64,000 bases of DNA from Bin125 sp026705025 (GCA_026705025.1 JAPPBN010000003.1:68781-132780); one strand, 5' to 3'. Counted from the first letter of the stretch, positions 8,114 through 16,634 are shown. Notes: generated from the sequence alone by a model not told the origin. Numbers and translations: made by a program.

Positions 8114-10011
8114 TGATCGTCCTCCTCGTCCTGGATGTAGGTGACGGGCGAAGCCGGTTCTTCATCGTCCGCGACGTCAGCCGTGAGCGCGTCCTGCTGG
8201 TGCTCGCCGTCGCTGGTTTCCCGAGTGTCGTCCGGATCGATTCCTGGCGCGGTGTTCCAGTCGCCGGGGTTGGCGATGTAGGCGGTCGGCGGGACGCCGA
8301 GGTAGGGCAGCACCTGCGCCATCAGGTCTGAGAAGATCGGCGCGGCCACGATCCCGCCGTAGATCTCGCCCTGGGGACGGTCGATACGGACGAGCACCAC
8401 CACTCGCGGATCGTTGGCCGGCGCGAATCCGGCAAAGGACGCCAGCGACTCGCCGACCAGATAGGTACCGGATTCGACGACGTCGGACGTCCCCGACTTA
8501 CCGGCGACGGGCCAGCCGTTGACCTGGGCGGGATGCCCTAGCACGCCATCAACGACGGCCTGCATCATCCAGGTCATGGTGCTGGAGGTCTGACGACTAA
8601 TGACACGCGTTCCGGTTTGCGGCTCGAAGCGTTGTACGCCGTCCTCGGTGATCACGGCAGTGACCAGCCGTGGGCGGACCGGCACGCCGCCCCGGGCGAT
8701 GGTTGCGTAAGCCTGCACAATCTGTAACGGCGTGACGGCGACGCCTTGACCGAACGAGGCAGTCGCGAGCTGGGCCGGCGACCAACGGATATCAGTCGAA
8801 TCGGTGACGACCCCGCCGATCTCACCGGGAAGGCCCGAGAGGGTCGAGTCCCCGAAACCGAACCGGTAGAGATATTCGTAGAACGTGCGGGCGCCCAACT
8901 GCTGAGCAACCCAGACCGATCCCGTGTTGAGCGAGCGCTGAAGCACCTGTGTCATCGTCTGCTCGCCGTGATACGACAGGTCGAAGTTCTTGATCGTTCG
9001 GTCGTCGATGACCACGGCGCCCGTGTCGACAAAGGTGGTGTCGGGCGAAACGATGCCGGCGTCGAGCGCGGCGGCCATTGTGATCACCTTCATGGTGGAA
9101 CCGGGTTCATAGATGTCCGAGGCCGCCCGCGTACGCAACAGGGCCATCGACTCCGGTAGGTCGAGGTCGATGGTCATCGGGTTGTAGGTCGGCAAGGACG
9201 CCAGCGCGAGGATGTCACCATTGTGAGGGTCCATCATGATGATGTGCCCGCCCTGCGCATGCCATTGCTCAACGGCGCGTTGGAGCGTCCTCTCGGCCAG
9301 CCATTGCAGGTTGCGGTCGATCGTCAGAACGACGGACGCGCCCTGTTGGTAGGGCCGCTCGGCTCGGGGCCCAAACGGGATCGGTTGGCCGAGTCCGTCA
9401 ACTTCCTGCACCAGCAAGCCCGCTTCGCCGGCGAGGACGCCGTCGAGTTGGTACTCGAGCCCGGCCAGGCCCTGTTCGTCGCGGCCAACCAGGCCGATCA
9501 CCTGCGCTGCCATCGAGCCCTCGATGTACCGCCGAGAGGAGGTCTTGCGGATTTGCACGCCGTGCAGCGCTTCGGCATGGATCTGCGCGCCGAGCGCATT
9601 GGACAGGCCATAGGCAATCAGCGCATCGTGGCCGCCGCCCGCGTGAGTCTGCGCGGCGAGCGACAGCACGGCGGATTCAGGCGCACGCAGCAGTTCAGCC
9701 AGTCGTCGGGAGGCGTCGGTCGGCTGGAACTCGGAACGGGCCCACAGCCTCGTGTCGACATGCACTTCCCAGGCGTCGATCGACGTGGCCAGCGGAAAAC
9801 CATTGCGGTCGAGGATGGCGCCCCGGGGACCTTTGGTCTCGATCGCCCAGGTTCGATCCGCCTGCACCTCGTGACGCTCGTGTTCGATCACCTGAATCAT
9901 GACCAGGCGAACGACCACGACCACCGCGAGTCCGATGAACAGGGCGATGACCGCACGCATCCGCCAGGTTGAGACGGATTCAAACCCGCTATCCGACGGC
10001 CGACTCGCCAA
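8110..10011 (-). CDS. ftsI: FtsI-type class B penicillin-binding protein (division transpeptidase)
   Basis: Single-pass membrane transpeptidase that cross-links septal peptidoglycan and works with FtsW. A TM helix near residues 18-40 (MRAVIALFIGLAVVVVVRLV) precedes the pedestal domain, with RGAILDRNGFPLA as the start of the PBP dimer region. The transpeptidase domain carries all three active-site motifs: STMK (PGSTMKVITMAAAL), SLN (SLNTGSVWVAQ) and KSGT (AGKSGTSDV). 633 aa. The C-terminus after about residue 570 is an acidic, likely disordered tail instead of clear PASTA domains. ftsL-like upstream and murF downstream fit the standard dcw order. Confidence 0.93.
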   Translation of the reverse strand: MASRPSDSGFESVSTWRMRAVIALFIGLAVVVVVRLVMIQVIEHERHEVQADRTWAIETKGPRGAILDRNGFPLATSIDAWEVHVDTRLWARSEFQPTDASRRLAELLRAPESAVLSLAAQTHAGGGHDALIAYGLSNALGAQIHAEALHGVQIRKTSSRRYIEGSMAAQVIGLVGRDEQGLAGLEYQLDGVLAGEAGLLVQEVDGLGQPIPFGPRAERPYQQGASVVLTIDRNLQWLAERTLQRAVEQWHAQGGHIIMMDPHNGDILALASLPTYNPMTIDLDLPESMALLRTRAASDIYEPGSTMKVITMAAALDAGIVSPDTTFVDTGAVVIDDRTIKNFDLSYHGEQTMTQVLQRSLNTGSVWVAQQLGARTFYEYLYRFGFGDSTLSGLPGEIGGVVTDSTDIRWSPAQLATASFGQGVAVTPLQIVQAYATIARGGVPVRPRLVTAVITEDGVQRFEPQTGTRVISRQTSSTMTWMMQAVVDGVLGHPAQVNGWPVAGKSGTSDVVESGTYLVGESLASFAGFAPANDPRVVVLVRIDRPQGEIYGGIVAAPIFSDLMAQVLPYLGVPPTAYIANPGDWNTAPGIDPDDTRETSDGEHQQDALTADVADDEEPASPVTYIQDEEDDQ

Positions 10012-10036
10012 CGCATCGCCCTTTCGTCGTCGTCAT

Positions 10037-10594
10037 CTAGTCGATGATCAGAACGTCGAACATCGCGCCCATGACCGACTGACTGTCCATCGGCGTCGAG
10101 ACGGGTGCAGCGCCGTTCGTCCGTTGGTCGGGTGGCAGGAATCTGGAAGGCAGGACTCGAGCCGGTGGCGGCTGCTGGACTTCGAGCACGATCGTCGGCC
10201 GCGCGGGAACCATATTCAGTCGCTCCTCAGCCTGCTGTTTCACTCGAGCCAATGAGCCGAGCTGACCGATGTGCGCGGCCAGCGAGCGGATCTCCGATCG
10301 CAGCCGTTCGCGCTCGGCCTCGAGGATTCGCAGCTCCGTGCCGCTCTCGGTCACGCTGGAAACGCGGATGACGGGAAGCGTCGCGGCAATGCAGAGTCCG
10401 AACACGGCCAGCCAGGCCCAGGCCGGCATGCGGCCGGTGTAGCGTGGCCGGCGCGGAAGGATTGGTCGAGGTTGGGCGTGATGCGAGTCACTGGCTGCGG
10501 AAATGGGTAGCGACGCATCGAGCGTCGTGCCTGGCTTGGCCGTTGTCATTTGAACGCCGACAGCCGGAAGGATGTTCCCCTGCTCCGCTGCCAT
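10037..10594 (-). CDS. ftsL: FtsL-like single-pass division protein
   Basis: Probable bitopic divisome component. The roughly 55-residue cytosolic N-terminus is rich in Pro and Arg, one TM helix follows (WAWLAVFGLCIAATLPVI, near residues 59-76), then a short charged coiled coil (ILEAERERLRSEIRSLAAHI) and LARVKQQAEERLNMVPA, which resembles the end of the FtsL/DivIC coil where arginine-rich residues precede a LGM.xP box. A Pro-rich tail completes 185 aa. Sequence conservation in this family is poor, so the call rests on topology and on position between rsmH and ftsI. Neither ATG at 10594 nor one at codon 16 has a convincing ribosome binding site. Confidence 0.75.
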   Translation of the reverse strand: MAAEQGNILPAVGVQMTTAKPGTTLDASLPISAASDSHHAQPRPILPRRPRYTGRMPAWAWLAVFGLCIAATLPVIRVSSVTESGTELRILEAERERLRSEIRSLAAHIGQLGSLARVKQQAEERLNMVPARPTIVLEVQQPPPARVLPSRFLPPDQRTNGAAPVSTPMDSQSVMGAMFDVLIID

Positions 10595-10681
10595 CGCGAT
10601 TGCAAATCGCTTGCGGATGATTTACTGAAAAGTGCGCGGCGATGGCTCCAACCGCGGAATTGGGTCGTAGAGTGAAATGCA

Positions 10682-10700
10682 GACCCCTGCGTTGGGGGTC
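10682..10700 (-). other. Small GC hairpin just after the long dcw inverted repeat
   Basis: A 6-bp stem (GACCCC/GGGGTC) with a 7-nt loop. In the operon direction it comes directly after the 10706-10878 hairpin. No T-run follows, so it is not a textbook terminator. It may be part of the same leader structure upstream of ftsL. Confidence 0.35.
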
Positions 10701-10705
10701 GGAAT

Positions 10706-10878
10706 GCTCGGCAATCGTTGAGCGGATCGTGCGCGCAGACAGGGGGACGTGGTTCACGCTCGCCATGGCCCAAGGCCACGGACAACCGTGTTCCAGTGGT
10801 TTGGCGGCGGGGCTTCTCCTTCACTGTTGTGGTTAGTTGGTAGTCCCCTGCACACGATCCGCTCAACGATCTCCGAGC
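10706..10878 (-). other. Long imperfect inverted repeat / candidate structured leader RNA between rsmH and ftsL
   Basis: Arms 10706-10731 and 10853-10878 pair at 24 of 26 positions, including an uninterrupted 18-bp block (10714-10731 with 10853-10870). The stem continues inward after a bulge with AGGGG(G)AC at 10741-10748 against GTCCCCT at 10843-10849. Inside, transcribed on the minus strand, CCGTGGCC-TTG-GGCCATGG gives a second 8-bp hairpin and CAGTG/CACTG a third short stem. It fills most of a 352-bp gap in an operon where other genes overlap. Alternatives are a MITE-like insertion or a regulatory RNA controlling ftsL-ftsI. No coding capacity that I trust. Confidence 0.7.
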
Positions 10879-10946
10879 GGTTCTGATTCTCGATCGGCGC
10901 TCCTGTTCACTTTGCGTTCCGGGTGTGTGAGTTTGGGTGCGAGACA

Positions 10947-11846
10947 TCAAATCGCCTCCGCAGCCCGTAGCCGCGCGCTGCGCGCTCGTGGATTCCGCTC
11001 CGATTCCGTCCGGGACGGGCGCATCACCCGACGAGTCAGCGTCCGGAACGCCGGCTCACTTCCCGACGATTGCTCGCGCAGGACCTGCTTGACGATCCGG
11101 TCTTCGAGCGAGTGGAAGGCAATCACCACCAGCCGTCCGCCGATACGCAGCAGACCGCGCACCTGAGCAAGGAATGCTGCCAACCGCTCGAGTTCGCGGT
11201 TGACCTCAAGTCGAATCGCCTGGAACACGCGCGTGGCAGGATGCACGCGAGCGCCTGGACGGATTCCGACGGCGTCCACCACGCACTGCGCCAGTTGGGT
11301 CGTGGTTTCGATTGGGCGTTGATGGACGATGGTGCGAGCAATCCGCCGGGAGCGTCGTTCTTCGCCGTAGTCGTAGATCAGGCTGGCCAACTCGTCGGCG
11401 GTCCATCCGTTCACGATCTGATTCGCCGAGACAGTCTGCGCATCGTCAGACGGGCCCAGTCGCATGTCGAGCGGCCCTTCGGCCTGAAACGAGAATCCGC
11501 GTTCAGGGCTGTCGAGCTGCAGGGAAGAGAGGCCGAGATCGCAGAGCACACCGTCGAACGGCGTCAATCCTGCATCCGTCGCCGTACGTGGAGCAGCGTC
11601 GAGCCAGGCCCGGCGCAACTGCACGCGATCCCCGAACCGAAGCAGCCGATTGGCCGATTGGGCGAGCGCGTCAGGATCGGCGTCGGTGCCCAGCAGTCTT
11701 CCGTAAGGGTCCGACGCACTGAGAATCGCTTCGGCGTGCCCGCCGAGGCCCACGGTTGCGTCGAGGTAGTGCTTGCCTGCCCCAACGTTCAGGAGATCGA
11801 GCGCTTCATCCAGCATGACCGGATTGTGGATTGACGAGGACGTCAT
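10947..11846 (-). CDS. rsmH: RsmH (MraW), 16S rRNA m4C1402 methyltransferase
   Basis: SAM-dependent methyltransferase modifying C1402 of 16S rRNA. It begins HNPVMLDEALDLL, the standard RsmH N-terminus, then has the SAM motif LDATVGLGGHAEAIL, GVLCDLGLSSLQLDSPERGF and GPLDMRL, and ends with VVIAFHSLEDRIVKQVLR, all typical of the family. ATG at 11846 overlaps the mraZ stop as ATGA, so it is chosen over the much longer open frame that runs back through mraZ in another phase. 299 aa, normal. Followed by the unusual 352-bp spacer before ftsL. Confidence 0.96.
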   Translation of the reverse strand: MTSSSIHNPVMLDEALDLLNVGAGKHYLDATVGLGGHAEAILSASDPYGRLLGTDADPDALAQSANRLLRFGDRVQLRRAWLDAAPRTATDAGLTPFDGVLCDLGLSSLQLDSPERGFSFQAEGPLDMRLGPSDDAQTVSANQIVNGWTADELASLIYDYGEERRSRRIARTIVHQRPIETTTQLAQCVVDAVGIRPGARVHPATRVFQAIRLEVNRELERLAAFLAQVRGLLRIGGRLVVIAFHSLEDRIVKQVLREQSSGSEPAFRTLTRRVMRPSRTESERNPRARSARLRAAEAI

Positions 11847-12313
11847 GACGACCCCTCGCTGTTGCTCGATGGCTCGAGGCTGTCGGCAAGCGCCTGCAGT
11901 AACTCCCCGTACGACTCGTCGATTTCCGCCTGTTCCGAGTGCCACGCCTCCGAGTTCCAGATCTCGAGATACTCGCCCATGCCAACGATCGTCGTGTCGC
12001 CGGTAATGCTTCGTTCCTCGCGCATCTGGGGCGGGATCAGGATTCGACCTTGACGGTCGGTCTCGACGCGGCGCACGCGTCCGAAGAAGCTGCGCGCGAG
12101 CCGTCGCGCTGCAGGGCGCAGCTTGTCGTTCACGGTGCGGATCTGCTTCTCGGCCTGGTACGCCTCCGGCGTGTAGAGCTCGAGCTGGCCCTCGGGTCCG
12201 GGCAGCAGATAGCCGCCGTGCTCGAACAGCCCGCGATAGGCAGAGGGAATCGCCAGACGACCACGGTCGTCCAGACGATGTTCGTATTCCCCGGTGAAGT
12301 CGACCGTCGCCAC
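11843..12313 (-). CDS. mraZ: MraZ, dcw cluster transcriptional regulator
   Basis: AbrB-fold DNA-binding protein heading the dcw cluster; in other bacteria it binds direct repeats in its own promoter and represses or activates the operon. FTGEYEHRLDDRGRLAIPSA (first SpoVT/AbrB half with DxKGRxxiP) and VETDRQGRILIPPQMREE (second half) are both clear. 156 aa; the C-terminal extension after about residue 140 is Ser/Glu rich. Starts at GTG 12313 with AGGGG upstream. Its probable target repeats lie at 12358-12372. Confidence 0.94.
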   Translation of the reverse strand: MATVDFTGEYEHRLDDRGRLAIPSAYRGLFEHGGYLLPGPEGQLELYTPEAYQAEKQIRTVNDKLRPAARRLARSFFGRVRRVETDRQGRILIPPQMREERSITGDTTIVGMGEYLEIWNSEAWHSEQAEIDESYGELLQALADSLEPSSNSEGSS

Positions 12314-12357
12314 GTGAGAAACCCCTGTTGCTCTCTGTAGTCAACCTATGTCGCCTG

Positions 12358-12372
12358 CCCCACTTTTCCCCA
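12358..12372 (-). promoter_or_regulatory. Candidate MraZ operator: two TGGGG boxes 10 bp apart
   Basis: On the minus strand TGGGGAAAAGTGGGG gives two TGGGG boxes whose starts are exactly 10 bp apart. This matches the TGGGN direct repeats with 5-nt spacers known as MraZ binding sites in enterobacteria. They sit between the predicted start point and the mraZ start codon. Only two repeats are visible; three are common in characterised sites. Confidence 0.6.
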
Positions 12373-12390
12373 TTTCTGGGGACACCTCGC

Positions 12391-12420
12391 ACTCTAATCA
12401 CATAAGGACAGGGATTTCAA
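12391..12420 (-). promoter_or_regulatory. Predicted sigma70-type promoter of the dcw operon
   Basis: Minus strand: -35 TTGAAA (12415-12420), 18-bp spacer, -10 TAGAGT (12391-12396). The start point would fall near 12384, just before the MraZ boxes. The -35 matches 5 of 6 and the -10 4 of 6 consensus bases. Confidence 0.5.
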
Positions 12421-12582
12421 GACCATAATCAGGGAATTCACGCCCAGATCCTGGATCTGGAGCAACTCGTCTGCTTGCCAGGCGCGAGTTGGAGCCAGAA
12501 GCCTCCCCAAGCTGGCAGTTCTGGTGGATAATGTGGATAGATTGCCCAGGTACGCCAAGAAGATCCCGATGGAACGCCAACC

Positions 12583-13068
12583 ATGAATGAGAAACCGTCC
12601 GCCGCAGTGCTCACGCTTTCCGATCAGGGCGCAGCAGGTCATCGTGAGGACACGTCGGGACCCGCGATCCGCGAACGACTGGCAGAACTGGGAATCGCGA
12701 TCGGCGATCACGCGATTCAGTCGGATGATCCCGATGCAACCGTGGCGCGCTTGCGGGAATGGGTTGCGCAGGGGCTCGACCTGATTGTGACCACAGGTGG
12801 CACCGGCTTCGGCCCTCGGGACAACACGCCGGAGGCCACCAGACGCGTGATCGAGCGTGAAGCGCCGGGATTGGCGGAGCTGATGCGCGCCGACGGCTTG
12901 AGCAAGACGCCGATGGCGGCCTTGTCGCGAGGTGTCTGCGGGATCGCAGGCGGCACGCTGATCATCAATCTGCCCGGATCGGAGCGGGCGGTCCGAGAGA
13001 ACCTCGATGCCCTGGCTCCCATCCTGCCACACGCGCTGCAATTGATAGCCGGAGACACTGAACATTAG
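12583..13068 (+). CDS. MogA/MoaB-type molybdopterin-binding protein
   Basis: MPT-binding fold protein, probably molybdopterin adenylyltransferase in molybdenum cofactor synthesis. It starts SAAVLTLSDQGAAGHREDTSG, has LIVTTGGTGFGPRDNTPEAT (the MPT loop, GGTG.G.RD.TPEA) and ends with GGTLIINLPGSERAVRENLD, a full match to the family pattern. 161 aa, the usual single-domain length. It is divergent from mraZ, with the dcw promoter region between them. No other Moco genes are visible nearby, though the MOSC protein at 61.2 kb is a related function. MogA and MoaB cannot be separated by eye. Confidence 0.9.
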   Translation: MNEKPSAAVLTLSDQGAAGHREDTSGPAIRERLAELGIAIGDHAIQSDDPDATVARLREWVAQGLDLIVTTGGTGFGPRDNTPEATRRVIEREAPGLAELMRADGLSKTPMAALSRGVCGIAGGTLIINLPGSERAVRENLDALAPILPHALQLIAGDTEH

Positions 13069-13108
13069 GCGCTAAGACCGGTAGCCTGCCGCGCCTACAC
13101 TGAGAACG

Positions 13109-14860
13109 ATGGCTCAACGTACGATCGCCCGCAACGTCGCCGCAGCCCGTCAACGGCTGGCCGCAGAATCCGGGGCCGTGCTCAAGGATTGGGGCGGACG
13201 GTTACCGGTCGCGCTTGTCTATCCCAACAGCTACTACCTGGGCATGTCCAACCTGGGCCTGCAAACGATCTATGGCTTGCTCAACCGGCGAGCGGAGATC
13301 GTCTGCGAGCGGGCCTTCTACGACCCGCCCCACAAGTCCGAACGCGGCGATGACTCGTCCCTGGGACCAGTCACGATCGAGTCCCAGCGACCGCTGGCGG
13401 ATTTCCCCGTCGTCGCCTACACGCTGACCTACGAGATCGACTACTACCACGTCGTTCGTTCGCTCCAGGCGGCGCAGATTGAGCCGCTCAGCATCAACCG
13501 AGACGACGGCGATCCGCTGATCATTGCCGGCGGCGCAGCAGTGATCACGAATCCACTTCCGCTGGCCGATTGCTTCGACGCCTTCGTCATTGGCGAAGCC
13601 GAGCCGATTCTCGATCAGCTGATCGAGACACTGAGTGAGTACGCCCATAGCCCGCGTGCCGATCAGCTCGACGCTCTCGCCAGAATTCCTGGTGTGTTTG
13701 TCCCGGCGCTGGGGACAGGTTCCGGCGTCGAACGCCAGTGGGTTCGAGACATCTCGACCACCGAGGCGATGTCACTGGTCCTGACCGACGAGACCGAGTT
13801 CAACCAGATGACCCTGATCGAGGCGGCTCGCGGCTGCGGTCGCGGCTGCCGATTCTGTATTGCCGGCTACGTCTTCCGGCCGCCTCGCTATCGGCCGCTG
13901 GAGTCCCTGCTCAACCAGGTCGAGACGGGCCTCGAGCGCAGTGACCGGGTCGGTCTGTTGGGGGCGGCCGTGGCCGACCATCCGCAGCTCGCAGAGCTGG
14001 CAGTTGAGGCGGATCGCCTGGGCGGGCGGGTTTCCGTGTCCTCGCTCCGAGTCGACAACCTGGCGCCGGAACTGCTCGACGTATTGTCCCGCGGCGGGAC
14101 GCGAACCGTGACCCTGGCGCCAGAGGCAGGCTCCGAGCGCATGCGCCAGCGGATCAACAAGGCGGTGTCGGAGGAACAGATCATCGAGGCGGCGGACAAG
14201 GTCGGCGCGGCCGCAATGAACCGGCTCAAGCTGTACTTCATGATCGGGTTGCCAGACGAAGAGGATGAAGATGTCGAAGCGATGGCGAACCTGGGGCTTG
14301 CCGTGAAGCAGCGGCTCGACGCGCATGGACACGGGACCGAGCTGGTCATGTCGGTCGGGCCGCTCGTCCCGAAACCGGCGACGGCGTATCAGGAACTGGT
14401 CCAGTCCGACGCCGGCCTGGTCAAACACCGGCAGCGGATCCTGCAGTCGGCATTCCGCAAGACGGGGATCCGGCTGCGCGGCGACAGTCCGACCTGGGCG
14501 CGGATTGATGACATCTGTTCACGCTCCGATCAGCGCCTGGCCCACGCGATCCTCGAAATGGAAGCCCCCTCGGCACGTGAGTGGATGCGCGCCGCGGGCG
14601 AGTGGAATCTAGACGGTCCATTGCCCTGGGGCAGCGGTCCGGTCCCATGGTCGGCGGTGGAGACCGGCATCACCGCACGGTTCTTCGAGCGTGAGTTGTC
14701 GAAGCACCGGCGCGAGAAGTCGACGATCGCGTGTCCGCCTCCCGAGATCGGCTGCAACATGTGCGGAGTTTGCGGCGGCAATGAAATTCCTTCGTACACA
14801 CCCACGTTGCAATTCAGCGATCAGAGCGTCGTGCCCCTTGAAGCGGTGGCCGGAGTCTGA
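13109..14860 (+). CDS. B12-binding/radical SAM protein (TIGR03960-like)
   Basis: Radical SAM enzyme of unknown substrate. An N-terminal part resembling a cobalamin-binding domain (VALVYPNSYYLGMSNLGLQ; YTLTYEIDYYHVVRSLQ) precedes the radical SAM core with the CxxxCxxC cluster in RGCGRGCRFCIAGYVFRPPR (around residue 247). The core continues with TLAPEAGSERMRQRINK and MIGLPDEEDEDVEAM. The C-terminus has a second Cys cluster, IGCNMCGVCGG. 583 aa. In many bacteria a DUF2344 protein or fusion accompanies this family near ribosomal genes; none follows here. The next gene starts 2 bp after the stop. Confidence 0.85.
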   Translation: MAQRTIARNVAAARQRLAAESGAVLKDWGGRLPVALVYPNSYYLGMSNLGLQTIYGLLNRRAEIVCERAFYDPPHKSERGDDSSLGPVTIESQRPLADFPVVAYTLTYEIDYYHVVRSLQAAQIEPLSINRDDGDPLIIAGGAAVITNPLPLADCFDAFVIGEAEPILDQLIETLSEYAHSPRADQLDALARIPGVFVPALGTGSGVERQWVRDISTTEAMSLVLTDETEFNQMTLIEAARGCGRGCRFCIAGYVFRPPRYRPLESLLNQVETGLERSDRVGLLGAAVADHPQLAELAVEADRLGGRVSVSSLRVDNLAPELLDVLSRGGTRTVTLAPEAGSERMRQRINKAVSEEQIIEAADKVGAAAMNRLKLYFMIGLPDEEDEDVEAMANLGLAVKQRLDAHGHGTELVMSVGPLVPKPATAYQELVQSDAGLVKHRQRILQSAFRKTGIRLRGDSPTWARIDDICSRSDQRLAHAILEMEAPSAREWMRAAGEWNLDGPLPWGSGPVPWSAVETGITARFFERELSKHRREKSTIACPPPEIGCNMCGVCGGNEIPSYTPTLQFSDQSVVPLEAVAGV

Positions 14861-14861
14861 G

Positions 14862-15533
14862 GTGTCCGTCGCGGCCAACCTCGATCGGGTCAGGCAGCGG
14901 ATCGCCGACGCCTGCGCCCGGGCTGGCCGCGAGCCACCTCAGGTCACCCTGATCGCGGTGTCCAAGTCCTTCCCATTCGCCTCAATTGCAGAAGCAGCGG
15001 CATGCGGGCATCGGCAGTTTGGCGAGAACCGCGTGCAGGAGGGTCTGACCAAGATCGAACAGACCGCGCAGCTCGATGCGGATATCAACATCCACCTGAT
15101 TGGACATTTGCAGCGCAACAAGGCACGCCACGCAGGTAAGTTCGCCTCGATCCAGTCGGTTGACACTGTGAGATTGGCCGAAGCGATCTCGCGCCGGCTC
15201 GATCGCGAACTGCCGATCCTGCTCGAGGTCAACGTCGGACAGGAGTCCACGAAGCACGGCTTCATGGTCGAGGAGGTGCCGAGGGCCTTCGAACAAATCC
15301 GGGCGTTGCCACGCCTTCGCGTCGACGGTCTGATGACGGTGGCGCCTGAGGTCGTGGACCCTGAGGATGTCCGTCCGGTGTTCGACGCGCTGCGCCGTCA
15401 AGCTGAGCAGTTGCATCTTCCTGAACTCAGCATGGGCATGACCAACGATTACGCTGTAGCCATCGAGGAAGGCTCCACGATGGTCAGGATCGGACGCGCC
15501 ATATTCGGTGACCGGCCGGAGGCCGGAGGATGA
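14862..15533 (+). CDS. yggS: YggS/PROSC family PLP homeostasis protein
   Basis: Pyridoxal-phosphate-binding TIM-barrel protein that keeps vitamin B6 and amino-acid pools balanced and has no known catalytic reaction. PLP lysine lies in TLIAVSKSFPFASI; FGENRVQEGLTKIEQ, IHLIGHLQRNKARH, SVDTVRLAEAI and LEVNVGQESTKHGF are the standard blocks, ending with LSMGMTNDYAVAIEEGSTMV. 223 aa from GTG 14862, which directly follows the preceding stop; a longer open frame upstream is only read-through inside the radical SAM gene. Its 4-bp overlap with proC repeats the yggS-proC-yggT order common in bacteria. Confidence 0.94.
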   Translation: MSVAANLDRVRQRIADACARAGREPPQVTLIAVSKSFPFASIAEAAACGHRQFGENRVQEGLTKIEQTAQLDADINIHLIGHLQRNKARHAGKFASIQSVDTVRLAEAISRRLDRELPILLEVNVGQESTKHGFMVEEVPRAFEQIRALPRLRVDGLMTVAPEVVDPEDVRPVFDALRRQAEQLHLPELSMGMTNDYAVAIEEGSTMVRIGRAIFGDRPEAGG

Positions 15534-16330
15534 CGAAGATCGCCGTTGTCGGCGGCGGGACGATGGGCGTCACGTTTATCCGGGCGGTGACCAACTCCGG
15601 GGTCGTCGATCTGTCCGACCTTGCCGTCTGCGAGATCGTTCCCGAGCGCCGTGAGTGGTTGGCGGCCGAGTTTGATGGCCTGTGCGTGACCGGAGATCTG
15701 GCAGATTCCGTCGACCTGTGCGACGCCATATACCTCTCGGTCAAACCGCAGGATCTGAGCACGTTGGCTCGCGACAGTGGAGCGCAGTCGCGTCTCCTGA
15801 TTTCCATCCTCGCCGGCTCTACGATCAGTGAAGTACAAGCGTCAACGGGGGCTGAACGGATCATTCGCGCAATGCCCAACACGCCGGCGCAAATCGGCAA
15901 GGGGTTTACTGCCTGGACAGCCACGGACGGCGTCACCGCGGAGGAACGCCAGCTCGTCAGCCGATTGCTCGACGCCATGGGCGAGCAGTTGTACGTCGCT
16001 GATGAGTCGACCATCGACAAGATCACGGCAGTTTCGGGCAGTGGACCGGCATACGTGTTCCTGATCATCGAGGCCATGATTAACGCGGCGGTCAACATTG
16101 GCCTGCGTCCGAACGACGCGCGTCGGATGGTGCTGCAGACCGTGATCGGATCGAGCGAGTTTGCTCAGCTCTCCGGTGAGCACCTGGCGACGCTCAAGGA
16201 TATGGTGACATCACCCGGCGGCACGACGGCAGCCGGGCTTCAGGTGCTTGAGCAGCGCGCCGTGCGATCGGCATTGATCGACGCCGTTGCCGCCGCGCAC
16301 CGGCGGGCCGAGGAACTGGGTCGGCAATGA
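15530..16330 (+). CDS. proC: ProC, pyrroline-5-carboxylate reductase
   Basis: NAD(P)H-dependent reductase catalysing the final step of proline biosynthesis. The Rossmann motif KIAVVGGGTMGVTFI is at the N-terminus, with YLSVKPQDL and LISILAGSTI typical of ProC, then RAMPNTPAQIGKG and the C-terminal signature AVSGSGPAYVFLIIEAMINA. KDMVTSPGGTTAAGLQVLEQ near the end is also diagnostic. 266 aa, normal. Overlaps yggS upstream and yggT downstream by 4 bp each. Confidence 0.95.
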   Translation: MTKIAVVGGGTMGVTFIRAVTNSGVVDLSDLAVCEIVPERREWLAAEFDGLCVTGDLADSVDLCDAIYLSVKPQDLSTLARDSGAQSRLLISILAGSTISEVQASTGAERIIRAMPNTPAQIGKGFTAWTATDGVTAEERQLVSRLLDAMGEQLYVADESTIDKITAVSGSGPAYVFLIIEAMINAAVNIGLRPNDARRMVLQTVIGSSEFAQLSGEHLATLKDMVTSPGGTTAAGLQVLEQRAVRSALIDAVAAAHRRAEELGRQ

Positions 16331-16593
16331 GCGAAGTCCTGTTCGTCATCGGCACGGTGATCCACATCTACTCCTTCATTCTCCTGGGCCGGGTGCTGAT
16401 GAGCTGGATCCCGATGTTCACCAATCGACCCCTCGATCCGTCGAATCCCTTGGTCAAGATTCTGTTGGATGTCACCGAGCCGGTTCTCGCTCCGCTGCGG
16501 CGATACCTGATGATCGGAATGATCGACCTATCGCCTCTGGTCGTACTGATCGGGCTGCAGATCCTCGGCAACGCGATCCGGAGCAGCGCCTGA
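16327..16593 (+). CDS. yggT: YggT family membrane protein
   Basis: Small membrane protein of 88 aa with two hydrophobic segments (residues 1-25 and roughly 60-80). It contains LLGRVLMSWIPMF and the motif LDVTEPVLAPLRRY, the highly conserved YggT/Ycf19 core (D.teP.L.p.Rr). The exact role is unknown; family members are linked to osmotic tolerance, chloroplast nucleoid organisation and the divisome. Translationally coupled to proC. Confidence 0.9.
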   Translation: MSEVLFVIGTVIHIYSFILLGRVLMSWIPMFTNRPLDPSNPLVKILLDVTEPVLAPLRRYLMIGMIDLSPLVVLIGLQILGNAIRSSA

Positions 16594-16634
16594 TTCGCCT
16601 CGAACCTCGTCCGTCTGATTCTTAGAACGTTTGC

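Noticed and set aside
10706..10878. RNase P RNA, tmRNA, 6S or SRP RNA as identity of the dcw hairpin
   Set aside because: None of the conserved core motifs of these RNAs is visible and the size or layout does not fit.
10546..10950. 134-codon minus-strand open frame spanning the rsmH-ftsL gap, with its start overlapping the rsmH stop
   Set aside because: It translates the hairpin arms and GC stems into Arg/Thr/Pro-rich sequence without any fold or hydrophobic pattern, and overlaps ftsL. Structure explains the sequence better than coding.
12394..13065. 223-codon minus-strand frame opposite the Mog-like gene
   Set aside because: Shadow frame; the plus-strand protein has all MogA/MoaB motifs.
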